A stretch of DNA of 7,047 nucleotides from Alistipes sp. (lineage in GTDB: Bacteria; Bacteroidota; Bacteroidia; Bacteroidales; Rikenellaceae), in the NCBI GenBank assembly GCA_017628595.1, contig JAGBYV010000210.1, positions 1 to 7,047 of the forward strand, written 5' to 3'. The notes under the pieces are model-generated. The model did no database searches. It was given only the letters and a program-made list of their open reading frames with translations, and was not told the DNA's origin. Shown piece after piece: positions 1 to 6,698 of this stretch; position 1 is the stretch's first letter; the number at the start of each line of letters is the position of its first letter. The position numbers and the translations under genes were made by a program.

Positions 1-220
1 AGACCACATAACCCCCTCATCACTGGAGTTTCTGATCGACTACGCCAGAGATTACAAGAGGCAGAACTCGGCAACTGACTACGTCGTATTCGGACATATG
101 CACTACCCCTACGACCACGCGGAGGAGCATCTGCGCGTCTTATTTTTGAGTAACTGGGATGCCGAGGTAAAGTACGCCGCAATGGACAGAGAGGGGAATA
201 TATCATTAAAAACATTTTAG
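1..220 (+). CDS. lpxH: LpxH-like UDP-2,3-diacylglucosamine diphosphatase, C-terminal part
   Basis: The reading frame enters from the left edge (first full codon at position 2) and gives 72 residues before TAG at 218-220. The key motif is FGHMHYP, encoded at about 89-109, which matches the GHxH metal-binding signature near the C-terminus of calcineurin-like phosphoesterases (GHTHRP in E. coli LpxH). The following stretch, [17 protein letters not shown], resembles the tail of Bacteroidetes LpxH-like proteins, where a '(N)LG(D/E)W' strand precedes 'YAVFDG'. LpxH hydrolyses UDP-2,3-diacylglucosamine to lipid X at the inner face of the cytoplasmic membrane, a step of lipid A synthesis. The N-terminal metal ligands lie outside the window, so another phosphoesterase of this superfamily cannot be excluded. 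The stop lies 2 nt before the thyA start, which suggests co-transcription. Confidence 0.7.
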   Translation, partial: DHITPSSLEFLIDYARDYKRQNSATDYVVFGHMHYPYDHAEEHLRVLFLSNWDAEVKYAAMDREGNISLKTF

Positions 221-222
221 AG

Positions 223-1122
223 ATGAAACAGTACCACGAACTTTTGGCGAGAATCATGCGCGAAGGCGTAGTTAAGGGTGATCGCACGGGCACCGGCACA
301 CGCAGTGTCTTTGGTCATCAGATGCGTTTCGATCTGGGCGAGGGATTCCCCCTGCTCACCACAAAGCGCGTCTTCCTGAAGGGTATTATCCATGAGTTGC
401 TGTGGTTCCTGGCCGGAGACACCAATATCAAATATCTGGTGGATAACGGTGTACATATATGGGACAACGACGCCTACCGCTACTATGGCGAGCTATGTCA
501 GGCAAAAGGCGTGGAGCCCCTGTCGATGGAGGACTTTCTCGCAGCCGCGCAGCAACAGACACCCTCTCCCATTGAGGGCTATGTATATGGTGACCTGAAC
601 CATGTGTATGGCTATCAGTGGCGCAGCTGGCCCCGTCCCGATGGTGGCGCAATAGACCAGATACGTCAGGTGATAGATACTATAAAGAAAAATCCCAACT
701 CGCGCCGTATGATCGTTTCGGCTTGGAATGTTGCCGAGGTTGAAGATATGGCTCTGCCACCGTGCCACGTTTTATTCCAGTTCTACGTAGCCGAAGGCCG
801 TCTGTCGTGCCAGCTCTACCAGCGCAGTTGTGATACATTCCTTGGCGTGCCCTTCAACATCGCTTCGTATGCTCTGCTGACGATGATGATAGCACAGGAG
901 TGCGGCCTGCAGCCGGGAGAATTTGTACACACGATGGGAGATACCCACCTATACCTGAACCATATGGAGCAGGTGCAGGAGCAACTCTCACGCACACCGC
1001 GCAAGTTGCCCACAATGCGTCTTAATCCCGACGTGAAGTCTGTTTTTGACTTCCGTTATGAGGATTTCACACTGGAGGGTTACGACCCCTACCCCACAAT
1101 CAAGGCTCCCATGTCGTTCTAA
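223..1122 (+). CDS. thyA: Thymidylate synthase ThyA
   Basis: This cytoplasmic enzyme methylates dUMP to dTMP using 5,10-methylene-THF and releases dihydrofolate. The 299-residue protein shows the classical signature: DRTGTGT near residue 20, the phosphate-binding pair R161-R162 ([11 protein letters not shown]), the nucleophile C181 in ALPPCH, the [13 protein letters not shown] block, and the C-terminal end TIKAP plus three residues. The E. coli enzyme has 264 residues with its nucleophile at C146. Here both total length and nucleophile position are shifted by 35, so the whole extra length lies before the catalytic cysteine. It falls between HIWDNDAY (about residue 78) and YGYQWR (about 130), where the long-form bacterial enzymes (for example L. 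casei) also carry an insertion. The start is ATG 2 nt after the upstream stop, with no evident Shine-Dalgarno. folA follows after 10 nt. Confidence 0.98.
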   Translation: MKQYHELLARIMREGVVKGDRTGTGTRSVFGHQMRFDLGEGFPLLTTKRVFLKGIIHELLWFLAGDTNIKYLVDNGVHIWDNDAYRYYGELCQAKGVEPLSMEDFLAAAQQQTPSPIEGYVYGDLNHVYGYQWRSWPRPDGGAIDQIRQVIDTIKKNPNSRRMIVSAWNVAEVEDMALPPCHVLFQFYVAEGRLSCQLYQRSCDTFLGVPFNIASYALLTMMIAQECGLQPGEFVHTMGDTHLYLNHMEQVQEQLSRTPRKLPTMRLNPDVKSVFDFRYEDFTLEGYDPYPTIKAPMSF

Positions 1123-1132
1123 TACGAAAGTT

Positions 1133-1618
1133 ATGATAAGCATCATTGTTGCCATTGCGAAAAATGGCGTAATCGGAGATAAGAACTCTCTGCTGTGGCA
1201 CATATCGGAGGATCTGCGATTCTTCAAGCGCACCACCTCGGGACACCCCGTAATCATGGGTCGCAAGACCTATGAGTCGCTGGGACGACCTCTTCCCAAC
1301 AGAGAAAATGTTGTCATCAGTCGCACGATCGACTCCATTGAGGGTTGCCGAGTCGTACGCTCGCTTGAGGAGGCAATAGCACTCTTTCCCGCTGAGGAGG
1401 AGGTATTTATCATCGGCGGAGCACAAATCTATGCCTTGGCCCTCGAGGTTGCCGACCGTTTCTACCTAACACGCGTCGGTCATGAGTATGAGGGCGACAC
1501 CTCATTCCCTTCTTGGGATGAGAGCCACTGGCAATTGGTATCACGCGAGGAGCACGAACGAGGGGAGAAATACCCCCATCCGTTTGCATTTGAGCTCTAC
1601 GAACGCATAGAAAAATAG
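1133..1618 (+). CDS. folA: Dihydrofolate reductase
   Basis: This enzyme reduces dihydrofolate to tetrahydrofolate with NADPH, regenerating the cofactor that ThyA oxidises. The 161-residue product begins MISIIVAIAKNGVIG and aligns without gaps to the start of E. coli FolA. This places the catalytic acid at D27 (in SEDLRFFK) and the conserved tryptophan at W22. HPVIMGRKTYES, GRPLPNR and VFIIGGAQIY are the expected NADPH- and folate-pocket blocks. The open frame extends upstream to 1046 inside thyA, but the family match starts exactly at the ATG at 1133, and 161 residues is the usual length, so that start was chosen. It lies 10 nt after the thyA stop in a probable lpxH-thyA-folA transcription unit. 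The hairpin at 1652-1683 probably ends this transcript. Confidence 0.97.
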   Translation: MISIIVAIAKNGVIGDKNSLLWHISEDLRFFKRTTSGHPVIMGRKTYESLGRPLPNRENVVISRTIDSIEGCRVVRSLEEAIALFPAEEEVFIIGGAQIYALALEVADRFYLTRVGHEYEGDTSFPSWDESHWQLVSREEHERGEKYPHPFAFELYERIEK

Positions 1619-1651
1619 GTATTTATACTACCATTCATATCACGGATTAAG

Positions 1652-1683
1652 AGTAACTTTGCACAAGCAAAGTTACTTTTTTT
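1652..1683 (+). terminator. Intrinsic terminator after folA
   Basis: AGTAACTTTGC (1652-1662) and GCAAAGTTACT (1667-1677) are perfect reverse complements around the 4-nt loop ACAA, and seven T residues (1677-1683) follow. G1651 and the A residues before it can lengthen the stem against the T-tract. This is a standard intrinsic terminator shape on the plus strand, 34 nt after the folA stop. The T-tract touches the ATG of the next gene at 1684. The left arm also contains the promoter element TAACTTTG, so the site appears to serve both ends. The GC content of the stem is low, so termination may be partial. Confidence 0.75.
1654..1661 (+). promoter_or_regulatory. Bacteroidetes-type -7 promoter element for the hdr-like operon
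   Basis: TAACTTTG fits the Bacteroidetes sigma-ABfr -7 consensus TAnnTTTG. Transcription would start several nt downstream, near 1666-1670, leaving a leader of roughly 15-18 nt (GCAAAGTTAC plus T's) before ATG 1684 and no Shine-Dalgarno. No good TTTG -33 element is seen about 20 bp upstream, around 1629-1635, so the promoter may be weak or assisted by an activator. The element sits inside the left arm of the folA terminator hairpin. Confidence 0.6.
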
Positions 1684-2379
1684 ATGGCAAAATATTTCGA
1701 TATGCTACTTGAGGATGTACGCCTTCGTGAGGGCCTTACGGCCTGCATGAATTGTGGTGTATGCACCGCTGTATGTCCCGCAGCAGCATTCTATAACTAC
1801 GACCCCCGCCAGATTGTCTGCATCGTCCAGACACGCGACGACGAGGCCATCGAGGAGTTGCTCAAGAGCGAGACGATATGGTACTGTGGCGAGTGTATGT
1901 CGTGCCGTCCCCGCTGTCCGCGTGGCAATACTCCCGCATATGTGATTCAGGCTCTGCGCACACTCTCGCAGAAGCTGGGATTTTTCGTTGAGAGCGAGAA
2001 GGGCCGCCAGCAGTTGGCACTCAAGCGCGCCATCGGCGACAATATCCTTCGTACAGGCTACTGCCTAACACCCCGCAATATCCGTCCCGAACTGCATCCC
2101 GAGCAGGGAACTGTCTGGAAGTGGATTATCGACAACGACGAGCAGATATATGGCCAGTTTACATCAGTATATGGCAAGGAGGGTTCGGGAGCACTGCGTA
2201 AATGCAGCGACGAGACGATGGCGGAGATTCACAAAATCTTCGAAGTAACAGGCGGCAAAGAGTTTTTCGATACCATCGAGCAACACTCCGACCGCAAGGC
2301 CCGCGAAATGGGCTTCGATGGAGCCGACGAGGAGTACTTCATGGAGGTTTACACAAAAAACTCTAACGAGCATTATTAA
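1684..2379 (+). CDS. HdrC-like dicluster ferredoxin subunit (first copy)
   Basis: This 231-residue, apparently soluble protein carries two [4Fe-4S] motifs near its N-terminus: C21-C24-C27-C31 (CMNCGVCTAVCP) and C68-C71-C74-C78 (CGECMSCRPRCP). The spacing and the following PAYVIQALR resemble HdrC, the subunit that carries electrons between HdrA and HdrB. The remaining roughly 140 residues, from about 90 to the end, form a polar, acidic tail with no motif I recognise, making it somewhat longer than methanogen HdrC. No signal peptide or membrane segment is visible. It is the first gene of a five-gene Hdr-like operon; the hdrB-like gene begins 1 nt after its stop. The cluster-binding role is well supported. 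Its partners are inferred from gene order. A generic succinate dehydrogenase-type iron-sulfur protein is less likely because of the neighbours. Confidence 0.85.
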   Translation: MAKYFDMLLEDVRLREGLTACMNCGVCTAVCPAAAFYNYDPRQIVCIVQTRDDEAIEELLKSETIWYCGECMSCRPRCPRGNTPAYVIQALRTLSQKLGFFVESEKGRQQLALKRAIGDNILRTGYCLTPRNIRPELHPEQGTVWKWIIDNDEQIYGQFTSVYGKEGSGALRKCSDETMAEIHKIFEVTGGKEFFDTIEQHSDRKAREMGFDGADEEYFMEVYTKNSNEHY

Positions 2380-2380
2380 T

Positions 2381-3466
2381 ATGAAAAGATCAAGTTGGAC
2401 TGACTACCAGAAAGATATTGCCGACGACAACTACTACTATGCTCGTTCGTGCATACGCCAGAACTTCTTCCCAGGCAGCGAGAAGGTATTTCTCGATATC
2501 CTGAGCAAGGATCTGGGACGCAACATCTTCGACGACCCTCTGCACACCTCGTGTACGGGTATCGGCTATCACTCGGATGTGGTTCCTCTGGAGACCATCA
2601 TGACCGTCGTAGCACGTCAGTTTGCGCTGATGTCGGAGGCCGGATATGAGAACTTCACCTCATCGTGCATCACATCGTTCGGCATCTACACCGAGCTGCT
2701 GAACACATGGGAGGAGTTCCCCGAGACGGAAGAGCGCACACGCGAAAACCTCTACAAGGCTACAGGTCGCGAGTTCAAGATTCCGAAAAACCTCTCGCAC
2801 ACATCGGACGTCATTTTCCACCACCGCGAAGCGATCGCCGCACGCGCAAAGCGCAAGCTGGTGAACATACATACGGGTGAGCCTCTGCGTGTTGTGGAGC
2901 ATATCGGTTGCCACTACGCAAAGATTTTCCCCAAGAAGGGCGTAGGAGGTTCGGAGTTTCCCTATGTTCTGGCCGGCATGGTAGAGTCGTGGGGAGGCGA
3001 GATCGTCGATTATCCCGAGCGTCGCCATTGCTGCGGCTTCGGTTTCCGCAACTATCTGGTGCAGGCAAACCGTGGTTACTCGGTAGCCAACTCGCACAAG
3101 AAACTGGAGAGCATGGCACCCTTTAAGCCCGACTTTATTGTCTGCAACTGTCCGGGATGCACAATGTTCCTGGACAAGTGGCAATACACCCTGGCCGAGA
3201 TGGAGGGTACAACCTACGGACAGAATGGTCAGGGTATTCCCGTGCTCTCGTACGAGGAGATGGCCGGTCTGGTACTGGGCTATGACCCATGGGTACTGGG
3301 TATGCAGATGCATCAGGTCGATGTAGAGCCCCTGCTCGACAAGATGGGTGTAGAGTATGACCCCTCGGCGAAGTATCTGGGCCGCAACGGTAAATTTATC
3401 GGTCGTCCCGAGCGAGCTATCGTAAACAGCTGTTCGGAGGAGACTATCTACAGGAAAAAATTCTAA
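2381..3466 (+). CDS. HdrB-like CCG-domain protein with a degenerate first CCG motif
   Basis: HdrB proteins hold noncubane [4Fe-4S] clusters in CCG motifs (C-x31-39-CC-x35-38-CxxC) that cleave disulfides. In this 361-residue protein the second motif is intact: C177, C217-C218 followed by G219 (RHCCGFG), and C257-C260 (CNCPGC). The first motif is damaged. C24 is present, but the CC pair is S57-C58 (TSCTG) and the final CxxC is C96-I-T-S99, so two of five ligands are serine. The canonical spacing survives, so this looks like decay or remodelling of a real site. The open frame extends upstream to 2318, inside the previous gene. The ATG at 2381, 1 nt after that gene's stop, is preferred because this TAA-T-ATG spacing recurs before the last gene of the operon. 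The subunit probably docks to HdrC and HdrA; its substrate is unknown. Confidence 0.87.
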   Translation: MKRSSWTDYQKDIADDNYYYARSCIRQNFFPGSEKVFLDILSKDLGRNIFDDPLHTSCTGIGYHSDVVPLETIMTVVARQFALMSEAGYENFTSSCITSFGIYTELLNTWEEFPETEERTRENLYKATGREFKIPKNLSHTSDVIFHHREAIAARAKRKLVNIHTGEPLRVVEHIGCHYAKIFPKKGVGGSEFPYVLAGMVESWGGEIVDYPERRHCCGFGFRNYLVQANRGYSVANSHKKLESMAPFKPDFIVCNCPGCTMFLDKWQYTLAEMEGTTYGQNGQGIPVLSYEEMAGLVLGYDPWVLGMQMHQVDVEPLLDKMGVEYDPSAKYLGRNGKFIGRPERAIVNSCSEETIYRKKF

Positions 3467-3468
3467 CT

Positions 3469-4476
3469 ATGAAACACGTTATAATCATTGGTGGTGGTAT
3501 AGCCGGCATGCAGTGCGCCTGCACGCTTGCCGATCGTGGCATTGCCGCTACAATCATCGAGAAAGAGGCCGATCTGGGTGGTAAGATCCGCTCATGGCAT
3601 GTACTCTTCCCTACGTTCACCTCTGCCGACGAGGTGCTCTCAGCTGCACGTCGTCGCCTGGCACAGGCCGAGAATGTTACAATCCGTACCGGCTGCGAGG
3701 CAACAAAGCTTACTCCAAAGCGTGTAACACTCTCGACGGGCGAGGAGCTGGAGTGCGATGCAGTGGTTATCGCCACAGGCTTCACGCTCTTCGACGCCCG
3801 ACTCAAGGAGGAGTATGGCTACGGTATATACGACAACGTAGTGACATCGGCCGACCTCGAACATATGTTCAACAAGGGAGAGGTACGCCTATCGTCAGGC
3901 CAGGCACCCCGCCGCATCGCGTTGCTGCACTGCGTGGGTTCGCGCGATGAGAAGGTGTGCCAGCGCCACTGCTCAAAGGTGTGCTGCGTTACGGGCGTAA
4001 AGCAGGCCATCGAGCTTAAGAAGATGTTCCCCACGGCTGACGTATTCAACTTCTACATGGATATCCGCATGTTTGGACCCGGCTATGAGGAGATGTACCG
4101 TGAGGCACAGCTTGCCCACAACGTTCACTTCGTCAGAGGCCGTATCTCGGAGGTGAGCCCTACTATCGACAACCGCCTGCAGATCAAGGCAGAGGATACT
4201 CTCACAGGCCGTCCGTTGAAGATGGGTATCGACATGCTTGTGCTGCTTGTCGGCATGCGCTCGAATGACTGGAACACATCGCTTGAGGCGGAGTGTGGCC
4301 TGAAATGCCAGCCCAGCGGATTCATGCAGCCGAAAGATTCGTTCCTGGGCAACGTGGAGAGCAACGTAGAGGGTATATTCTACGCCGGCACCGTTACGGC
4401 TCCCAAGAACATCGGTGAGTCAATAAATGAGGGCACAGCCGCTGCACTGGCCGCTGCCGAGTGGATCAGCAAATAG
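3469..4476 (+). CDS. Short HdrA-like FAD/iron-sulfur oxidoreductase
   Basis: This 335-residue flavoprotein begins with the dinucleotide-binding motif IIGGGIAGMQ (residues 6-15) and has E31-K-E at the end of the second strand, as in FAD-binding Rossmann folds. The HdrA hallmarks follow: FPTFTS (47-52), ATGF (102-105), a cysteine cluster starting at C155-VGSRDE and continuing with C164, C168, C172 and C173, then RMFGPGYEEMY (200-210), and near the end GTVTAPKNIGESINEG, matching the C-terminal FAD-contact segment. Methanogen HdrA has about 650 residues with extra ferredoxin domains. Those are absent, so this is the compact form seen in sulfur-oxidation sHdrA and in QmoA-like proteins. It probably binds FAD and one [4Fe-4S] cluster and exchanges electrons with the HdrC subunits encoded on both sides. 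Flavin-based bifurcation cannot be judged from sequence. It starts 2 nt after the hdrB-like stop. Confidence 0.88.
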   Translation: MKHVIIIGGGIAGMQCACTLADRGIAATIIEKEADLGGKIRSWHVLFPTFTSADEVLSAARRRLAQAENVTIRTGCEATKLTPKRVTLSTGEELECDAVVIATGFTLFDARLKEEYGYGIYDNVVTSADLEHMFNKGEVRLSSGQAPRRIALLHCVGSRDEKVCQRHCSKVCCVTGVKQAIELKKMFPTADVFNFYMDIRMFGPGYEEMYREAQLAHNVHFVRGRISEVSPTIDNRLQIKAEDTLTGRPLKMGIDMLVLLVGMRSNDWNTSLEAECGLKCQPSGFMQPKDSFLGNVESNVEGIFYAGTVTAPKNIGESINEGTAAALAAAEWISK

Positions 4477-4495
4477 AAATTAACCTGCAGAGAAG

Positions 4496-4825
4496 ATGAT
4501 AAATTTCGGATTTTCCATCAATAAACCCCGCACAATCGACATCGATCGCAACAACCTGCGCAAGAGCAACGAGATCATGCACGAGATGCCCGAGCTGCAG
4601 ACCTGCATAGGTTGTGGCACCTGCACGGCGACCTGCACGGCCGGCAACCTTACGGAGTTCAACTTCCGCAAGGTACACACCCTGGTGCGTCGTGGCGAGT
4701 ATCAGGGAGCATATGTTGAGATGAACAAGTGCATGCTCTGCGGCAAATGCCGTTTGTTGTGTCCGCGTGGAATTAACACGCGCGGCGTGGTGATGTTGAT
4801 TAAACGTAAACTTGGAGATTTCTAA
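4496..4825 (+). CDS. HdrC-like dicluster ferredoxin subunit (second copy)
   Basis: This compact 109-residue protein carries two complete [4Fe-4S] motifs: C37-C40-C43-C47 (CIGCGTCTATC) and C79-C82-C85-C89 (CMLCGKCRLLCPRG). The first ends in C-T rather than the common C-P. Between them the helix-rich FNFRKVHTLVRRGEYQGA resembles the HdrC linker, and the C-terminus is basic (IKRKLGDF). It is less than half the length of the first HdrC-like subunit and lacks its long tail, so the two are not a recent tandem duplication. It starts 19 nt after the HdrA-like stop, the widest gap in the operon, and ends 1 nt before the membrane fusion gene. It may bridge the HdrA-like flavoprotein to that membrane protein; this is inferred from position only. 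Confidence 0.85.
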   Translation: MINFGFSINKPRTIDIDRNNLRKSNEIMHEMPELQTCIGCGTCTATCTAGNLTEFNFRKVHTLVRRGEYQGAYVEMNKCMLCGKCRLLCPRGINTRGVVMLIKRKLGDF

Positions 4826-4826
4826 T

Positions 4827-6620
4827 ATGACCTTTTTCGCCAAATTCTGTATCCCCTTTATAATAGGCACGGTATCACTATTTGCCATCGTGCTGATAAA
4901 ATACATATCTTGGCTACGCGACCTGCCCAAGAGCGATCTGAAGCTCATCATCAAGGGCATACCTACGCACCGCACCCTCACGGCTATCGTGGAGGTGGTG
5001 AGCGAGTCGCTTCTGCATCGCCGCATATTCCGCGTAAACCCGCTTCTGGGATATATGCACATGAGCCTTGCATTTGGCTGGTTCCTGCTTATTGCCGTAG
5101 GCTGGATCGAGACAATTGCCTACCTCGGCTTTGAGTGGATACCACTGCAGGGACACGTATTCTTCAAGTATTTCGTGCCGCTGAACGGCATCACCGAACA
5201 TAAGCCTCTCTTTGACTTTGTGATGGATTTCCTGCTTCTGTTCGTTCTCTCGGGTGTAGCCCTGGCGTGGTTCAAGCGCATGCGTTCGCGCGCAATGGGC
5301 ATGAAGCGCACAACAAAGCACACGACATTCGACCGCATAGCATTATCCTCGCTATGGTTCATCTTCCCCATTCGACTGCTGGCCGAGAGTATTACAGCAG
5401 CGATATATGGCGGTGGAGGATTCCTCACGGGCGGCATAGGCACACTCCTGTCGAGTATGATCGACGTCAACATCCTGACGGCACTCTACGAACCCATATG
5501 GTGGCTCTATTCGCTGGCACTGGGAACATTCTTCGTAGCCATGCCCTTCTCGCGTTACATGCACATTTTCACCGAGATACCCCTTATCTTCCTGCGTCAC
5601 TACCGTCTGAAGCCGGAAGACAAGGAGAAGTCGTACGACAACTTTGAGGTGGAGGCATGCTCGCGCTGCGGCATATGTATCGACCCCTGTCAGTTGCAGC
5701 TACAACTCGGCATCAACGACGTGCAGTCGGTATATTTCCTGCGCGACCGCCGTTACAACATGCTCCAGCAGAAGATTGCCAACAACTGCCTGATGTGTGG
5801 CCGTTGTGAGCAGACATGTCCCGTGGGCATCAATCTCAACACATTGCGACTCAACTCCCGCACATCGATGCGCAACATCCCCAACGAGGGTCGATACAGC
5901 TACCTGCGTGGCCTGGACCGCTCCGAGGGTGAGGGTCAAGTGGGTTACTTTGCAGGCTGCATGACTCTGCTTACGCCCAACACCATGACCTCGATGCAAC
6001 GCATCTTCGAGGCGGCACACGAAAAGGTGTGGTGGGCCGACAAGGATGGCGGCGTATGCTGCGGACGCCCCCTGCGTCTGACGGGTGAGACCGACTCAGC
6101 ACAGAAGATGGTTGATTATAACAAGGCTCTCTTCGCCAAGCACAATATCACTACGCTCGTAACATCGTGCCCGATCTGTCTGCGCGTACTGCGCGAGGAG
6201 TACAACCTTGAGGGCATAGAGGTGTTGCACCACTCTGAATATATCCTGCGACTGATGCGTCAGGGTCGCCTGCGTGTGCGCTACTCATCGGAGCAGAGTT
6301 TCACCTATCACGATCCCTGCGAGCTTGGTCGAGGCAGTGGTATATATGAGGAGCCACGTGCCGTTATCGAGGCTATCGGTCAGTTGCTTGAGACAGAGCA
6401 CAACCGCAAGAATGCATTCTGTTGCGGTTCATCGGTAGCCAACACCGCCATAAACGATGGCCAGCAGCTGACCATAGCGCAGCACGTAGCCGCCGAACTG
6501 GACTCAACAGGAGCCAAGACCGTGGTGACAGCGTGTCCGCAGTGCAAGAAGGCCATAGTGCGCGGATCGAAGCTCAAGGTAATGGATCTATCGGAAATAG
6601 TGGCACAAAATTTGCATTGA
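4827..6620 (+). CDS. Membrane cytochrome b / HdrD fusion (HdrED- or DsrMK-like Fe-S oxidoreductase)
   Basis: This 597-residue protein joins three modules. Residues 1-250 hold about five membrane segments (about 8-30, 76-100, 128-149, 168-190, 215-240) of the NarI/HdrE/DsrM cytochrome b type. H78 (GYMHMS) and H246 (RYMHIFTE) are candidate heme ligands. Residues 278-331 hold two [4Fe-4S] motifs: C278-C281-C284-C288 and C321-C324-C327-C331. Residues 378-573 hold two intact CCG motifs: C378, C411-C412, C448-C451; and C498, C532-C533, C570-C573. This resembles a fused HdrE-HdrD or DsrM-DsrK. It is also the architecture of ETF:menaquinone oxidoreductases (EMO, DUF224 type), a serious alternative, although no etf genes lie in the window. 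It probably links a cytoplasmic thiol/disulfide or flavoprotein to menaquinone. The ATG at 4827, 1 nt after the previous stop, is chosen over an in-frame ATG at 4812 inside that gene. Confidence 0.88.
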   Translation: MTFFAKFCIPFIIGTVSLFAIVLIKYISWLRDLPKSDLKLIIKGIPTHRTLTAIVEVVSESLLHRRIFRVNPLLGYMHMSLAFGWFLLIAVGWIETIAYLGFEWIPLQGHVFFKYFVPLNGITEHKPLFDFVMDFLLLFVLSGVALAWFKRMRSRAMGMKRTTKHTTFDRIALSSLWFIFPIRLLAESITAAIYGGGGFLTGGIGTLLSSMIDVNILTALYEPIWWLYSLALGTFFVAMPFSRYMHIFTEIPLIFLRHYRLKPEDKEKSYDNFEVEACSRCGICIDPCQLQLQLGINDVQSVYFLRDRRYNMLQQKIANNCLMCGRCEQTCPVGINLNTLRLNSRTSMRNIPNEGRYSYLRGLDRSEGEGQVGYFAGCMTLLTPNTMTSMQRIFEAAHEKVWWADKDGGVCCGRPLRLTGETDSAQKMVDYNKALFAKHNITTLVTSCPICLRVLREEYNLEGIEVLHHSEYILRLMRQGRLRVRYSSEQSFTYHDPCELGRGSGIYEEPRAVIEAIGQLLETEHNRKNAFCCGSSVANTAINDGQQLTIAQHVAAELDSTGAKTVVTACPQCKKAIVRGSKLKVMDLSEIVAQNLH

Positions 6621-6666
6621 TTATCAAGCGGTTACCCTCAATAGCTACAAAAAAAGCACGCGAATA

Positions 6667-6698
6667 CTTGCACAGGTAGTTTTTTTTGCATACCTTTG
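6667..6698 (+). promoter_or_regulatory. Bacteroidetes-type promoter of the initiator tRNA gene
   Basis: TACCTTTG (6691-6698) matches the -7 consensus TAnnTTTG exactly. CTTG at 6667-6670 matches three of four bases of the -33 TTTG element, with 20 bp between the two, the usual spacing. The start of transcription would fall near 6705, giving a leader of about 40 nt before the mature tRNA. The spacer contains a run of eight T residues (6680-6687). Confidence 0.8.

Noticed and set aside
223..1122. 35-residue enlargement of ThyA as a novel insertion
   Set aside because: Longer ThyA forms with an insertion at the same place are well known in bacteria, so it is recorded in the annotation only.
1046..1132. 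In-frame upstream extension of dihydrofolate reductase inside thyA
   Set aside because: Homology to FolA starts exactly at the ATG at 1133, and the extension overlaps thyA by more than 70 nt.
2318..2380. In-frame upstream extension of the HdrB-like gene
   Set aside because: It overlaps the upstream HdrC-like gene. The ATG at 2381 sits right after that gene's stop, in the same TAA-T-ATG arrangement seen at 4823-4829.
2660..3313. Open frame of 217 codons on the minus strand, antisense to the HdrB-like gene
   Set aside because: It lies wholly within a gene with a strong family match, has no recognisable motif, and its length is explained by the codon bias of the opposite strand.
1684..6620. 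Methanogenic CoB-CoM heterodisulfide reductase function
   Set aside because: Only the protein families match. The promoters and neighbours are bacterial, and Bacteroidales are not known to make CoM or CoB, so a name implying that substrate would mislead.
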